Part shown: positions 1-11,867 of the stretch, piece by piece | Numbering within the stretch: the stretch's first letter is position 1 | How the letters are laid out: each line of letters starts with the position of its first letter | Assembly (NCBI GenBank): GCA_007258455.2 | Contig: VDFB02000003.1 | Location: 41,047,986 to 41,111,985, forward strand | DNA: 64,000 nt | Direction of reading: 5' to 3' | From: Sequoia sempervirens | Lineage: Eukaryota; Streptophyta; Pinopsida; Cupressales; Cupressaceae | Made by a program: the position numbers and the translations under genes | Notes under the pieces: generated by a model | Databases searched by the model: none | Seen by the model: only the letters and a program-made list of their open reading frames with translations | What the model was told of the DNA's origin: nothing

Positions 1-2629
1 GTTTCACTATAAATGAAAAGTACTAATCTCAGGGAACTTGTAGTATCTTTGTAGAAGCCTCTATCTTGTACACTAGTACGTCACATAGACGTCCTTATGT
101 CACATTTTGTCCAATTTAGACTCTCAATGAAAAGCACATTCAAGTCCGAGCAAGTTGCATGTGTGCATAGCATAAAATAACAAATTTGTCAAGCACATAA
201 AATGTTTAAAATAATGAAAATGATGATAAAACTAGCTATATAGATATTAAAAATAAAAAAAGAACAAAATACTAAAAGGAGATTTAGAAAGTATATCATC
301 GAGTAATCTCTAAAAATAAATTTGCAAATAAGGAAGAAAAAGGAAAAATATTTTTGGGTGGCTATTTGAGGGTCTTTCCTTAGTCAAACCCCCGTTTTGG
401 TCTTTTGACCTCCAAAAAAACCAAGATTTTGATCATATTGAGAAGATAAAAGTATAAATGATTTGAAATAAAAGTATGACTAACAATAATATGAAAAATA
501 ACAAGTACCCTATGCTAACAATTGAAATATTCCAAATGAAAATAAGAAATGATAAAATGAGAAGGGGAACAATAATACTAGAATAAAATCACCTATAAGT
601 TGTTACAGACCCCCAAGAAGAATTTTGTTGTCTCAATCTTATCATTCTTCACAATCTCACGAAGGTGGTGATAAAAATGTTAAATAAAATGGCATGCACA
701 AGATTGATATAGCCTGTTGGCTACAAAATAATATTGTTTTTTTTCCAAGAATTATATATCTTTAATGTTAGAATTTAAAAAATCGATTTCCTTGCAAAAA
801 GGGCAAGTCAAAATGCTTTTGCTTGATTTGACTACATGCAAGAGTGTTACTTTTGAATTTTTGGTGGGAAGGTAATGTTCCAACGACCACTAAAACTAAA
901 AATCTTGTGAGGCACTAAAGCATCATGCAAATGTCCATGTGTTGCACTCTCATCTTGGAAAAATTAGATTTAAAAGGCTTGAATTGTCATAAAAATTCCA
1001 AAAATACCATATTTAAGTGTTATCATTTTGTAATTGAAATAATCTATAACAGAAGGCTAAAGTGAGGATATGATGTAGTGTGAAATTATGAGGGTGTGCA
1101 ATTTTTGGGACTACATAGGGTTGGCACCTTGGAGGACTTGGTTGTTTATTCATTTGGGTTGGGATTTGGAGTAGTCACTTGATTTACCAAACTCAATCAT
1201 CTTGATTATTTATACCAAGGTAGCTATTAGTTTCTTTGGAGTTGCTCCTTCTACATGTTTCATTTCACCACCATGAGGTAGGTATTGTTGTTTGTATTAT
1301 GTGGGTTGAATGGCCTCATTGGTTTGTGATTACATATTATTCTAAATTCTCACTAACTATGTGGAGACTTGACCATCTTGAAAGAATATTTCAAGGAATC
1401 CTTGTAATGATCAAACATATACTAAGTCCATTTTGAGGCAATATATCTCATTGTCAGTTTGTGTGGTCGTATCCCTACAAGTGGGCAAGTTGGGCTCTTG
1501 TAGTTAGATTTCTAACTAAACTAAAACTTGTCGAGTTCTAGTTTGGCTTGGTCTTGGTTTTGATTGTAAAATGACTCCTTGATATTGAACTTGTGAATGA
1601 TTATCAACATGGTTATAAATTATTGGCCAAAATAGGTGTTATTATTAAGCTCTAGATGCTCACCATCCAAAATAGTGTCCTCATAATTATACCTATTTTA
1701 AATAGGTGACATGAGATCAAAAGGAATATACTAATCGAATAAGGGGGTAATGGATGCATTATAAGGATTTTGTCCCTAAGGCCTTGTTGATGTTGGCATA
1801 TTCAAGGGTACTTTGGGTATCACTAAATAAATGAGATGAAAAAGATAAATAAAAGAAAATGATAAAAATGTGAGTGTGTTGTGGACGGATTTTCTCTTTA
1901 CGTCAATTTCACCAAAATATTTGTAGCTTTAAATCTATTCACCAATATTATGTGTGAGTTAGACTTGGGATAGCACACATTTCACTCATCTAGGCTACAT
2001 ATGGACAAATCAATCCTTCTTACATGATATAAGGCAATGAAATAAGGGATTTTCTAAAGGACTACCCTTTTCATGAGGAATGAGAGTCCTATGCATGTTA
2101 ATGATGTTTGCATGCAAGGTATTTGGTGTGCCCACTTGATCACTCACTTCATGAGAAAGAAGTGCTTGATGGCAGATGATTGTGTTGATACATGATGTTG
2201 TGGTTGAAATGTGTGGGTGATCTTTGAAAAACCTTTAAAGAGGTGTTTTCATTATAGTTCTTATGTTGTTAGGTGCATTGTTAGAATGGATTAAATGTAT
2301 CTTCTATACATCATTGGTGAGAAATTTGTTTAGGTAGTATGACTCTACTCCAACAAATTCCTAGAGATGAACTTTCTCTCTGATTGCTTGGTGTTTTTTA
2401 TCCTAAATTTATTCTTGATCAATTACTTGCAATATTGAAATTTCTCTAAGTTTGCTAAGGATTTTTCAAAATAAGAAAGATATCATGTCCCTAAAAACAA
2501 TGCTATGTTAGTCTAAGTTTATAGGGTGCCAACACTATACACAAACAAAACACATAGCTGCAAAAAATTTGAGTTGTTGAGGTCTTCAATAGATTTCCCA
2601 ATCACGTCCTACCTAGAAAAAAACTAAAA
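1..2629. other. AT-rich non-coding DNA, no gene seen
   Basis: Only short chance reading frames occur on either strand and none resembles a known domain. Base composition is strongly AT-rich with runs of A and T. I see no tandem array, RNA gene or complete transposon end. It is probably intergenic DNA made of old decayed repeats. Confidence 0.6.
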
Positions 2630-2652
2630 CATCCCTAGCAATGGTGTCATTA
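2630..2652 (-). other. Relic primer-binding site of an Athila/Tat-type LTR element
   Basis: Read on the minus strand this stretch resembles the tRNA-Asp-type primer site of Athila-class Ty3/gypsy elements after transitions, and the sequence directly before it on that strand ends in CCCAACA, as an LTR end would. No gag or second LTR could be recognised beside it, so only the scar of an old element is claimed. Confidence 0.3.
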
Positions 2653-4567
2653 TGTTGGGTCCTGAAATTGTTGCCCATACTTCTAGAGGAATCCATCCAC
2701 TTTAGGGGTAGTGAAATGTTGCCTTGAACAGAAATATTTTGATGATGTTTCTACCTCTTCATCATTTGATCAATTTTATATGGTCTTAGATGTGGAATTA
2801 TGCACAAGCTTGATTATAAGGGTAAGCAACTTAGAAAATCTGAATGAGGTAGATTTAACCAATAACATTATATAATTTCTTATGTGCTTGATGGCATGCA
2901 ATAATGGTTAGAAGAAACAAAATACAAATTAAAATAGCATGTGGTATCTTTGGTTCATATTGATGTGATCTCTAATGAGACATCTTGTTCTTTTATTCAT
3001 ATATATAGTATATTTGACTATGATTATGGTATTTCTTTTAATTCCTTAATTAACACATCTATATGGATTATAAATTATGATATACAACATTTCTTCATGT
3101 TTCACAAAAAATGTTTGTACTGATTATTAGTGTTGTATCATTTACATACACGTATACACAAAAAAATAAACATATGAAAAAGTTAAAACACCATAAATTG
3201 AGTATAAACCATATGTGTCTATGCCATAAAATGATATATTTCTTGTATCAAATGAACCAAATAAGAGGAGATAGAGGACCCTTATCCATCCAAAATAATC
3301 AAAATGGAAAGTATTAATAATAAGCACATGTGTCACCTATATGTCATACTAACTATACTATCTAGTAAGGATACACCCTTGCACATGCTTAGTCCTACTA
3401 GTACAAAGTGGTATATAGCCCCATATTGTTGATGGGCATATAGTTTGTTACAACCCACTTCTCCTAAACTAAAATCCTTAGGATCTAAAGCATTTCCTTG
3501 AGTGTGACAATCATCTCACAAAGAGGTAGGTGAAATTAGACTAGTTAATTAAATAAAATATTGTATTTAATTACTTAGGATGATGTTAGTATGGTAGGTA
3601 GTATTACTTAATTTAGTCAACCAACATGATGCTATTCTTAAGAGTGATGCTAAAACATATCATTAAAAACGATAAAATATTCAAAATATTTACAACAAAT
3701 AAAAATTTATTTGAAATTAATCCTTTTAAAATAATAAACATTTACTATGTTCAAAGACTTTTAACTAGATATATTATCGAGTGTCTCTATACCTCAAAGA
3801 GACCAAGAAGAAGGTTCTAATAGACCAAATCTAAATCTAAATGACATATTACAGAAAGAAGGTTCCAAGACCACCACATATTAAAGAAAAAAAGGAGGTG
3901 TTATTCGACCAAAAGAATAGATCAACACATTCTCTTAACATATTATTTAGTGGGCTTCTTGGCAATGAAAGAAAGTGGTTGCAACATGTTTTCCATGTTA
4001 ATTCAATAGTGTTGAGCGCGTTAGCTTTGATAAATGTATTGACCTTTACTCATTATCAAGAAAACTTGGATCCAAATATAATTGTTTAAAATAAATGGTC
4101 ATGGGGAGTTGTGAGAAGGGACCAGGTCCACATGCTAGCTGTACTAATGTGATTTAATTAAGTCAACCAAAAGACAAAACTGAAAGCATGTCTCTTGGAT
4201 ATTTTTCTTACCAGAAGTTCAATGGGAATGGAATGCACCTGATATATAGTCTTCCCACTTGTAAGCCTTCTAGACGTTTATTAAATTTTTAAAGGAAAAT
4301 AACAATGGTGGTTTTGAGAGGAACATACCTCTTTGAGAAACGACAAAGGTCGAGACATTTTGAAATAATCAACTTGTATTTTAAATCAGATTTGTCATGT
4401 GTATGTTTCCTTTCCTATTAAGATAGGTATTAGGGTAACTATTTTAGGAAGAAACCAAGCTACTACGGTTTACTAAAATTAGTAGATTTGATGTTTTTTT
4501 TTAAAAGTTTTTTTAATGTTGTTTTTAACTAAGAGAAATGTATTAATCATTTATTAAAAAGGTTAAT
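2653..4567. other. AT-rich non-coding DNA, no gene seen
   Basis: The longest open frame (3841-4089, 82 codons) is Lys/Asn/His-rich, has no recognisable domain and lies in AT-rich sequence, so it is not called as a gene. No repeat structure was seen here. Confidence 0.5.
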
Positions 4568-4962
4568 GGGAGAGGGGTCTATAGTGGAGCATCCTAACTT
4601 TGTGTTTCTCAAAATCTTACATGAAAATTCCAAATCACTTCTAATTTTGTACAACAGTGTATTTGACAACTCACGTGCTTCTATATTTTGTTTTAGGGCC
4701 ACATCATCAAATATGATGCCACATTAGCATGCTTTTTGTTGAGGTATCCAAATATGCCCCCCAAAAAAAGTGAGACCGATAGTGGTGCACTAAGTCATGT
4801 TTTATTGGTGCGTTGATGTGGCATCACATGATTTGTCAGTTTGTGTACTTTATGGATGAAAAGTGTTTTGCAATTGGATATTAAGGTGTTCCACTATGAG
4901 GCTCACTAAGGACTACTTCTATCCCCACTATTGGACTCTGCTCCATTATGGGCCCCTCTCCC
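4568..4962. mobile_element. Non-autonomous inverted-repeat element (MITE), 395 bp
   Basis: The left end (4568-4591) begins GGGAGAGGGG and continues to TGGAGCA. The reverse complement of the right end (4939-4962) also begins GGGAGAGGGG and reaches TGGAGCA with three differences, giving terminal inverted repeats of about 24 bp. There is no coding capacity inside. The flanks are AT-rich (TTAAT on the left, TAGATAAT on the right), so a short TA-containing target duplication is possible but cannot be fixed. Size and structure fit a MITE; the superfamily is not assigned. Confidence 0.6.
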
Positions 4963-5199
4963 CTAGATAATTTAGGTTTTATAAAATATATAATTTAGAT
5001 ACAATTGCACTTATGGTATTAATCAAAAGATTTTTTTTTAGGTTATTATTAGATATCAATTTATAAGTTAATCCATCATTTTGGTTTCAAAAGCTTTAGT
5101 AAAATTTCATACCCATATAGAGACTATTTTACCACTTCATTAAACTAGCTAAGGTAAAGATTTATATGCTAGATTCTTATGGGTGTTGTTGAAGAGAGG

Positions 5200-5365
5200 T
5201 CTTAACCAATGGCTACTTTTGGTGCTTGTTACTTCCATTGCTTTCGTCTCCATATGTAACTTTGAATATTTATAACTCTCCATTTTTGGATCCAACTAGA
5301 AATAGCAAGACTTTCCTCTCTTGGCGATATCCTTTTAATTGGTGATTTTAATGCTTGCACTAGTT
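5200..5365 (+). pseudogene. LINE endonuclease fragment
   Basis: A short plus-strand stretch reads LGDILLIGDFNA around 5319-5354, the catalytic GDFN region of the apurinic endonuclease in plant L1-like LINEs. The sequence upstream has several frame changes. Nothing else of the LINE is recognisable, so this is a small decayed remnant. The call rests on one motif plus weak flanking similarity. Confidence 0.45.
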
Positions 5366-5651
5366 CCATGTTATTATTAGGTATGACATCCAATCTATTG
5401 GGATTTAGATGATATTCATGTAGAAGAACCCCTATGGAAAAAGTTTATCTATAGTCTGAACTTTGTAGTGGAATATAATGTAATGTGGTGAAATGAAGTG
5501 AGTTTCTAGGATTGTGGTATAACATTTTATGTTGATTAACATGTGGTGATATTGTGATAAGGGTTAACATGGCTTGTCTACATATGGAGATGTTATTAAA
5601 ACCATTACAAGCTATTTGAAAGAAGAACTCATAATCACGTATGTGTTTAGT

Positions 5652-6305
5652 ACTTGTTGGAAACATACTAATACTAACACTATAAATGATATAACTATTG
5701 TTTTATAGTGTGTGATAGTGGAAAAATTTACAAGGAACTTGTCTACATGGAGACATATTACTTGGTGCTAAGTGTTGTATATTGACATCACATAGGTATA
5801 GAATACATTTACATGACCCTTGGTGTTCCATAAGTTAGTTATATAGTTGGATAGTTGGTATTCTCATGAATGCAATTTTATGTGAATGCACCAGAGTCAC
5901 ACAAGGTTACAAACTCATTCTATTAGATACTAGAAAGAGATTTGTACATTGCTAGTGTGTAAACACTTGATATATTCTAGAAGAAGGGTATAATATATGT
6001 TAAGACTCTATAAAAGGTTTTCTATAGACCTTATTATATTTAACTAGTGTTGATTTTGAATAATATGATTGTGAACATCTTTTGATGGTGGGTTTTCTCC
6101 TCTAAGGGTTTTCCGCAAAAAAATATGTCTTGTGTACAACCTTGTGATCTTGCATACTATTCCATTACTTTCATACATGTTGATATTTAGATTTGGTACA
6201 TGTTATTCACTATTAACTAAACACATAATTTAAATAATTCATTATTCTAGTCCATCAATCATATGTAAAAAGGATTAAACTCATAAAATTTGGTATTAGA
6301 GTGTA
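5652..6305 (+). mobile_element. Relic Copia-type LTR with primer-binding site
   Basis: A candidate start TGTTGGAAAC lies at 5652. Near 6090-6115 is a stretch resembling the gggttttctcc...aagggttttcc motif common near the 3' end of plant Copia LTRs. It is followed at 6291 by TGGTATTAGAG, close to the initiator-tRNA-Met primer site TGGTATCAGAGC. No gag frame follows, and the start of the LTR is a guess. Confidence 0.4.
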
Positions 6306-6570
6306 AGTTTATTGTTTAGGTGGTATCTAATTTGTTAGAGTGAAAACCCAAGTGTGTGAGGTGGTGTAACCCTACAAAGGTTAGAAAGTTATAATTTCTA
6401 TATAACTAAAATAAAAAAAATCTTTGAAATTTACTTCTTTGAAAGCTTCCAGTGATTCTTTGCAATAAGTAAATCATTGTCTTTCAAATATATCTTTGTG
6501 GGATGATTTCTTGACAAATATTTTAGACTTGTTTGTGGAGTCTCAAATTTTAGATTTTGAGGACACATTT

Positions 6571-7327
6571 TGATGCAGGAGCATCCCTGGTTGTAAAGCA
6601 ATCCTGTGTCAATAAAAAATAGTTCTTTTCTTACATTGCATTCAGTAGCAGTTTCAATATTTCATTCAACATTTTACCACATCGTTGTTTCTCAACTTGC
6701 AGAGCCAGATATAGCATCTACACATTGACATCTATCACATATCTAGATTTCACATCATTTATAGTTGTCTGTTGAAAGTTATCACTCTCAAAATTTCACT
6801 ACACTTACCAATCAGAGCATTTAGGGCTGACCTGGTCCAAATTTCTTAGTGTAGACCTATTTCGGATTATGTGAAGCTTAATGGGACATCATACAAGCAT
6901 CTTGGGTTCTTTGGGACCTATTTTGGAGATTAACAAGTTATCTCTTTTCACATGGAGTTATCTTTCTATATTTTGAGGCTAACCTTCATGTATGATCATT
7001 CATTGAGTTTATGAACCCTTGTGGCTGACGCAGACCTTTGTTGGAGCATGAGAATCATATTTATAAGCATTATAATTCATTGTAGATCATTAGTAGGTTT
7101 TAGAAGTAAGATTTAGATCTTGTACATTTTTCACATAAACCCTTCAGGGGCGTTGTTGAATGCCTTTGTGGCAGGCCTGTGAGCCCTAGATATTCTCCCA
7201 TGAGGCATATGTTGCATGTAAGATTGATAATTCAATAAAGTTTCATTTTCACATATCAATTTCTTGTGTTGACTCATTGTTGCATGGTTTGGGTTGTTCC
7301 TTTTGGAACCCTCCTACCGTGACTGCA
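6571..7327 (+). repeat. Probable 5' LTR of an old Ty3/gypsy element
   Basis: The segment starts TGATGCAG and ends GACTGCA. Five bases further on is a primer-binding-site-like sequence, and a decayed gag lies downstream in the same orientation. That order (LTR, primer site, gag) supports an LTR of about 757 bp. There is no second copy in the window to prove its borders. Confidence 0.45.
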
Positions 7328-7332
7328 CCAAG

Positions 7333-7347
7333 TGGTATCAAAGTGAG
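7333..7347 (+). other. Primer-binding site of the old Ty3/gypsy element
   Basis: TGGTATCAAAGTGAG resembles the initiator tRNA-Met primer site TGGTATCAGAGC used by many plant retrotransposons. It lies just after a putative LTR end and 177 bp before a gag start codon. Confidence 0.55.
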
Positions 7348-7523
7348 TTTTTGAATCCTGAAGGCATTCCTTGAGGTGAAAAAAATATTGACTTGAGGTA
7401 GACTGCATTTATTTTCAATCGATCGTTGATTGTGAGGCAGTTGAAACCCTTGTAGCTAGATCGTCGAATTGAAGTAGTTGCATCAATTCGAGGGGAGATA
7501 GGCTACCAAGGAGAGTTCCTGCA

Positions 7524-8468
7524 ATGGTGAATGTTGTTGGAAGAATGGATGAAATGTTGGAAATGATGCATGAAATGTGAGTTCGATTAGATGTTGTTGA
7601 AGAAGACCATAGGTGAGGCCTAAACCCTAGGAAAAATGATGAAAGTGATGATGAAGCAGAACAATTGAATCAATTTGTAGAAGCCCTAGGCGAAGAAGAA
7701 GAAAAATCAAATAAAGTGAAGATGTTGAAAGCGATCTCAAAGATTGGGAAAAAAACTAAAGTCAAAATTTAGAATTACGTGGGAAATTTGAATCCTAAAG
7801 AACTGATTGATTGGATAAATGAAATGGAAGAATACTTTGAATATATGAAGAAATTGAAGATCAAAAGAGAGTTAGATTTGTGAAAACAAAGTTCATGTTG
7901 CTTTATGGTGGAAAGATGTTCAATTAGATCAAAATAGAAGAGGCAAAGAAATAATCATCAAATGGGATAGATGATGAAAAATTTGAAGAATCAATTCATA
8001 CCAGTAGATTATGAACTTGAATAGTTGAAGAGTTTGCAAAACCTGAGACAAAAGGAAAGATATGTTAAGGAGTATACTGAAGAAATCTATAAAATGATAA
8101 TTAGAATTGGTCATAATGAAGCAAGCAAATAAAAGGTTGCAAGATACATCAATGGACTGAGGAAAAACATTCAAGAGGAATTGAGCTTTGTGAAGATGAC
8201 ATTTGTTAAGGAAGCATATCAATTTTCATTGAAGGTAGAAGAGAAGATGAACAAGAAGTTTGAAAAAAGGTAGAGGAGTGCAAGAGGAAGATTCCTGAAG
8301 ATTGGATCCCAATCTAGCGAAAGAAGACCTTATGCAGAATAGAACAAAGATGTAAAACCCTACTAGAGTGAAGAAAAGGACACAAATTCATATCGCAAAG
8401 GAAGAGAAGATAGAAATTTCTATCGCAATGATAGAGGAGGTCATAATTCTTACCATAATGATGGATAC
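7524..8468 (+). pseudogene. Decayed Ty3/gypsy gag, cut by the Tat-like insertion
   Basis: From ATG at 7524 the plus strand encodes gag-like segments broken by several stops and small indels. Recognisable blocks include PKELIDWINEMEEYFEY, typical of the retrotransposon gag domain, YVKEYTEEIYKMIIRIG, and a basic Arg/Gly/Asn/Tyr-rich tail near 8380-8468 of the kind that normally precedes the zinc knuckle. The frame stops where the Tat-like element begins. No pol is found on the far side of that insertion, so this was already a fragment or was truncated there. Family membership is clear; the exact clade is not. Confidence 0.6.
8464..8468. repeat. Left target-site duplication of the Tat-like element
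   Basis: GATAC here pairs with GCTAC at 23665-23669 on the other side of the element. Four of five bases match, consistent with a 5-bp integrase duplication that has since mutated once. Confidence 0.55.
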
Positions 8469-9925
8469 CGCTGACGCCAAAATTTGACAAGTTTCTTTAT
8501 GGAAACTCAGTTGGGGACCCTTTTGCCAAACCGAGTGACCTCCGGATTTTAAAGAATCCGGCTTCTTCTATATAATGGTTTTGGAAAGGGAAAAGGAGCA
8601 GATATAATAAACAAACACTAATCTAAGGCGATGCGCCAAAGCTTTCTGATAGGCACGATAAATCATAGACTCAAGGGCCTGAATGTTATTGATATGTTCC
8701 AAAACACCGGAAGTTCAAAGCAATAGCATAAACAGTTCATTCAATTGACATAAAACAGTATCGCATACATTCTTACTGCTAAGAAGAGTCATTAAGACAT
8801 GATTTAGACCAGCAAGTTTGCATTCAATATATAGAAGTCTCCTCAAATGAAATGTTTAAGACAATAAAAAGCACAGTTCACAGTTTAATCAAGACATAAA
8901 AAGCAGAAAGGCCGAACAATAGGCACAGTCTGAAAGTATCTTGCAAATAAACATGCAAAAGAGGCCTGGCGTCTCTTGCTAAAACCAGTATTCTTCCTGT
9001 AAAAATCTTGGACCTTTGTCCCTCAACAGAGGGAGTATATATAGCCTGAGAGCAAAATCCCACCGCCTAGAGAGTTGTAACAGAAAGATTCCACAATCTC
9101 CCGTAATGATGCCCGAATAAGAATATTCCCAATGCCGTTATGAGAGCAGCCAATCTGGGTACAACATCCACTTGGTCAGTTACAGGCGTGCCCTTTGAAA
9201 TGATGGCAGTGGTCCCAACCAGGCTTCGAAACGACGAGTGTCGTCCACCGCCTTAGAGAACCATGGCGAGCAGCAGTCAATGACACCATCCCGCTCGGCC
9301 ATCTCACAGCTTGCTTTGATAATCGATGTAAGGCACGTGGCAGCAAACCGCGGACCGAATGAAAACTCCTCCTCCATCGACCGGGGGCTTGCGGAGAAGT
9401 GACACGTGTTCAGGGGACGGAGGCTACTTTGAAAATGGGGAAAGGCCGCATGAACCGGGTGGCGAAAGACGCGTGGCCGCGTTTCGCAACCCGTGGTGCT
9501 CTCGTCCCTGCTGTTGTTTTAAAAACAGCGAACCGCTGACACGTGAGCGAGGGTGGGCCCCGCCAGGAAATAAAGAAGGCCAATAGAAATCCTTCGCAGC
9601 CCGCCGCAGCATACTCTACTCTTGCTAGGGAAAGATTGCGATACACCGCCACGTACAAAGATGTGGGCCCCGTTTCGCAACCCGTAGGAAACATAAAGCA
9701 ATCATAAAATGAAGAACCCCGCAGGCGAGACACGTGGGTGCCCAGCGCAGCCTTTCAGGAGCCGAATGGGGAGCCGCTTGCCAAAGTTGCGAAGCAAGGA
9801 ATGCACAACGGGGGAGATCAAAACCTGCCGGGAAGCCGAAAAAGACACGGAGACGCGCAGGCCAGCGCACGAATATATGCAAAAAAGGGAACCCGAAGGG
9901 AGCTGCTTGGAATATTATTTCAACA
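8469..9925 (-). repeat. 3' LTR of the Tat-like element
   Basis: This 1457-bp repeat matches 22194-23664 nearly base for base from about 8540 onward. Its outermost 70 bp differ by several small indels and its terminal TGTTG has become CGCTG. The inner end is CAACA at 9921-9925. It contains a TATATATA at 9036-9043 and four CACGTG hexamers at 9334, 9403, 9540 and 9731. Many open frames appear on both strands because it is GC-rich between 9.2 and 9.9 kb; I regard them as non-coding. Confidence 0.92.
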
Positions 9926-10024
9926 GCTTTTGGCGACTAACAGGGGCGTTTCAGATAAGGAACGGAGAACCCAAAAACTCTCTGGTTCTACAGACCAGAG
10001 CCTTCCTTTCTAGGGCAAATGGAG

Positions 10025-10390
10025 TTAGAGCTTTGAAAGTGCAGCCTGCAAAGGCACCCATTCAATTTCGGATGGCTTTGCCATGCTGCGCAAATTCTCT
10101 TGTGCTCCGCGGAGATCAATAGCTTCCTTATGAGGCAGCACCTCTGGCAGGCCAGCGCCTGCTTCTATGTGGAACAGCAGCTGAGAGAGTGGATGAATGA
10201 TTGCCTCTATATCTACTGCCGTTGGGGGGCTGCCGAGTTCCTTGAATGCCTTCCGGATCGTTCTCTTTCTGCTCAATGATCTCGGTAATCTGCGCAGCCG
10301 TGGCGATAGTGCCATCCTCAAGAAATGGGGACGACAATCCCAACCTGCCTAACTCAGAGAAACTCCCTCGAATGCCATCCAGCGCTTTAT
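10025..10390 (-). pseudogene. Out-of-frame tail of coiled-coil accessory protein B
   Basis: Directly after the stop at 10391 the minus strand carries continuing protein-like sequence in two frames: FLNKALDGIRGSFSELGRLG and ATAAQITEIIEQKENDPEGI in one, then KELGSPPTAVDIEAIIHPL and so on to a stop at 10025 in the original frame. Two single-base indels, near 10400 and 10265, explain the pattern. About 100 bp separates the end from the 3' LTR. Confidence 0.5.
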
Positions 10391-11716
10391 TTAGAAAAGC
10401 GCTGCTGCCTTAGTACGCTGGAAAGCAGAGTGGCAATGAATGAACCTATTTGCCGTTTGAGCTGCGGTGTCCCTATCTTCAATACCTGCCCCGGCGAGGA
10501 TCTCGTCTGAGACCAAGTATAGCTTATTTAACAAGTCCCTCGCCTCGGGAACCTTTTCCAGGATGAAACGCGGGAACTGTTCCATTGTGTCATGGGCCTC
10601 CTGATTGAGTTTTAACGCCCTGTCGATGAACCGGAGGGTAGGCTGCAGATTTAGGCAGAAGGCTTTGATTTTCTCCCAGTGAGAAATGTACAATTGCCTG
10701 ACCAGTGGGATGATATCTGGTTGGGCAGGGGCTGGTAGCAGGGAGGCCTTAAGCGAAGAAATCTCTGTGTCTCGTGAAATGAGGGCCTCGGCAAATTCTG
10801 CCTTCTTCTTCTTCTCAGAAGCCAACTGCGCTTCATAGCTGTTCATTTGTTTGTGCCAATTCTGTTCAGCTCGAGAGTGGTTAGCCGATTGCTCTTCTAA
10901 TGAAGCTTTCGCCTCTCGGAGCTCATCTTCTAGCTTGGTCTTCGTTTCCCGGAGCTCCTCCTCCAGTTTAGTCTTCAAATCTTTGAATTCGGCCTCTTTT
11001 TCCTGTATCTTTTGCTGATGCTGCTCTTGTAGGCGTTCCATCTCTTCGCCTTTCTCTGCCAGCTTCTGACTGAACTCAAGGCGGAAGCGTTCAAGCTCTT
11101 CCTCCATCGATTGTAAGCTCTGTTGCGCCGCTTGGTTTTGATTCTGCAATTCTTTTAATACGGCTGGGTCGGCTACTCGGGCCTTTGCAATTTCGCCCTG
11201 AAGCCTGCTCCTCTCATTCTCTGCTGTTAGCGCCCTTTCTGTCATTCGGGCGATATCCGCCTCTAAGGATTTCTCCTTTGCCTCTAGAAAATTCACCCTG
11301 TCCTTGGCTGCCTTGAGCTGTTCATCCTTCTTTTTCAGCTGGCGACCAGTCTTTAGGAAATCGGAAGTGACCACCCGTTGTGTCTCCTCCATGATTTTGA
11401 CTTTATCTTGTGGCCGGGCCATCTTCATGTCCAGTCTGACAGCATAAATATCATAGTCCTCTGGTTGCATTTCTCCCTGAGGCTTGTTTATCCTTGGGTA
11501 CATAGTTACAAACTTTAATTCTTGGCGGGCCTCGTCATACGAAGCCTGTACTCTCGGTTCGGCGGGGGCATTGTCATCCTTTGCCCTTCGTCGCCTCATT
11601 CTATTTGCGCGAGTCTCCTTCCCACAATCTATCTGTGCAATGAATTCACCGGTGATGAAACGAGCCCACCCGCGAAGGGAACACCTAAGGTAGGGCATGT
11701 GGATAGGTAACTTCAT
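10391..11716 (-). CDS. Coiled-coil accessory protein B of the Tat-like element
   Basis: This 441-codon frame has ATG at 11716 and a TGA just upstream in frame, which fixes the start. Residues about 100-315 are a long heptad-rich coiled coil dominated by Glu, Lys, Gln, Leu and Ala (for example KTKLEEELRETKTKLEDEL). A helical C-terminal domain follows, and the basic segment ANRMRRRRAKDD lies near residue 40. It is the last gene before the 3' LTR and lies 151 bp after the 546-codon frame. It could be a structural or oligomerising protein. The frame ends in a stop at 10391, but the neighbouring frame continues the protein (see next entry), so a small indel near 10400 has shortened it. Confidence 0.6.
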   Translation of the reverse strand: MKLPIHMPYLRCSLRGWARFITGEFIAQIDCGKETRANRMRRRRAKDDNAPAEPRVQASYDEARQELKFVTMYPRINKPQGEMQPEDYDIYAVRLDMKMARPQDKVKIMEETQRVVTSDFLKTGRQLKKKDEQLKAAKDRVNFLEAKEKSLEADIARMTERALTAENERSRLQGEIAKARVADPAVLKELQNQNQAAQQSLQSMEEELERFRLEFSQKLAEKGEEMERLQEQHQQKIQEKEAEFKDLKTKLEEELRETKTKLEDELREAKASLEEQSANHSRAEQNWHKQMNSYEAQLASEKKKKAEFAEALISRDTEISSLKASLLPAPAQPDIIPLVRQLYISHWEKIKAFCLNLQPTLRFIDRALKLNQEAHDTMEQFPRFILEKVPEARDLLNKLYLVSDEILAGAGIEDRDTAAQTANRFIHCHSAFQRTKAAALF

Positions 11717-11867
11717 AGGCTCTCAGATTTGTTTCTTTTCCGAGGGTGACGGCTTAAGGGAGAAAAGTGTGGCACGCTCCATAGCTTAGCTCTAGGGTTT
11801 CTACCGGTCGATAATCAGAACGCTACCGAATCGAGATTCACCGTGAAGGCCTCGCTGGCCGAAAGAG

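Noticed and set aside
3841..4089. 82-codon hypothetical gene
   Set aside because: AT-rich, Lys/Asn-rich, no domain, no context; length expected by chance.
9180..10122. Many open frames on both strands in the left LTR and just inside it (60-137 codons)
   Set aside because: They lie in GC-rich LTR sequence, and those in the LTR are repeated at 22919-23714 in the other LTR. They overlap each other in several frames and resemble no protein.
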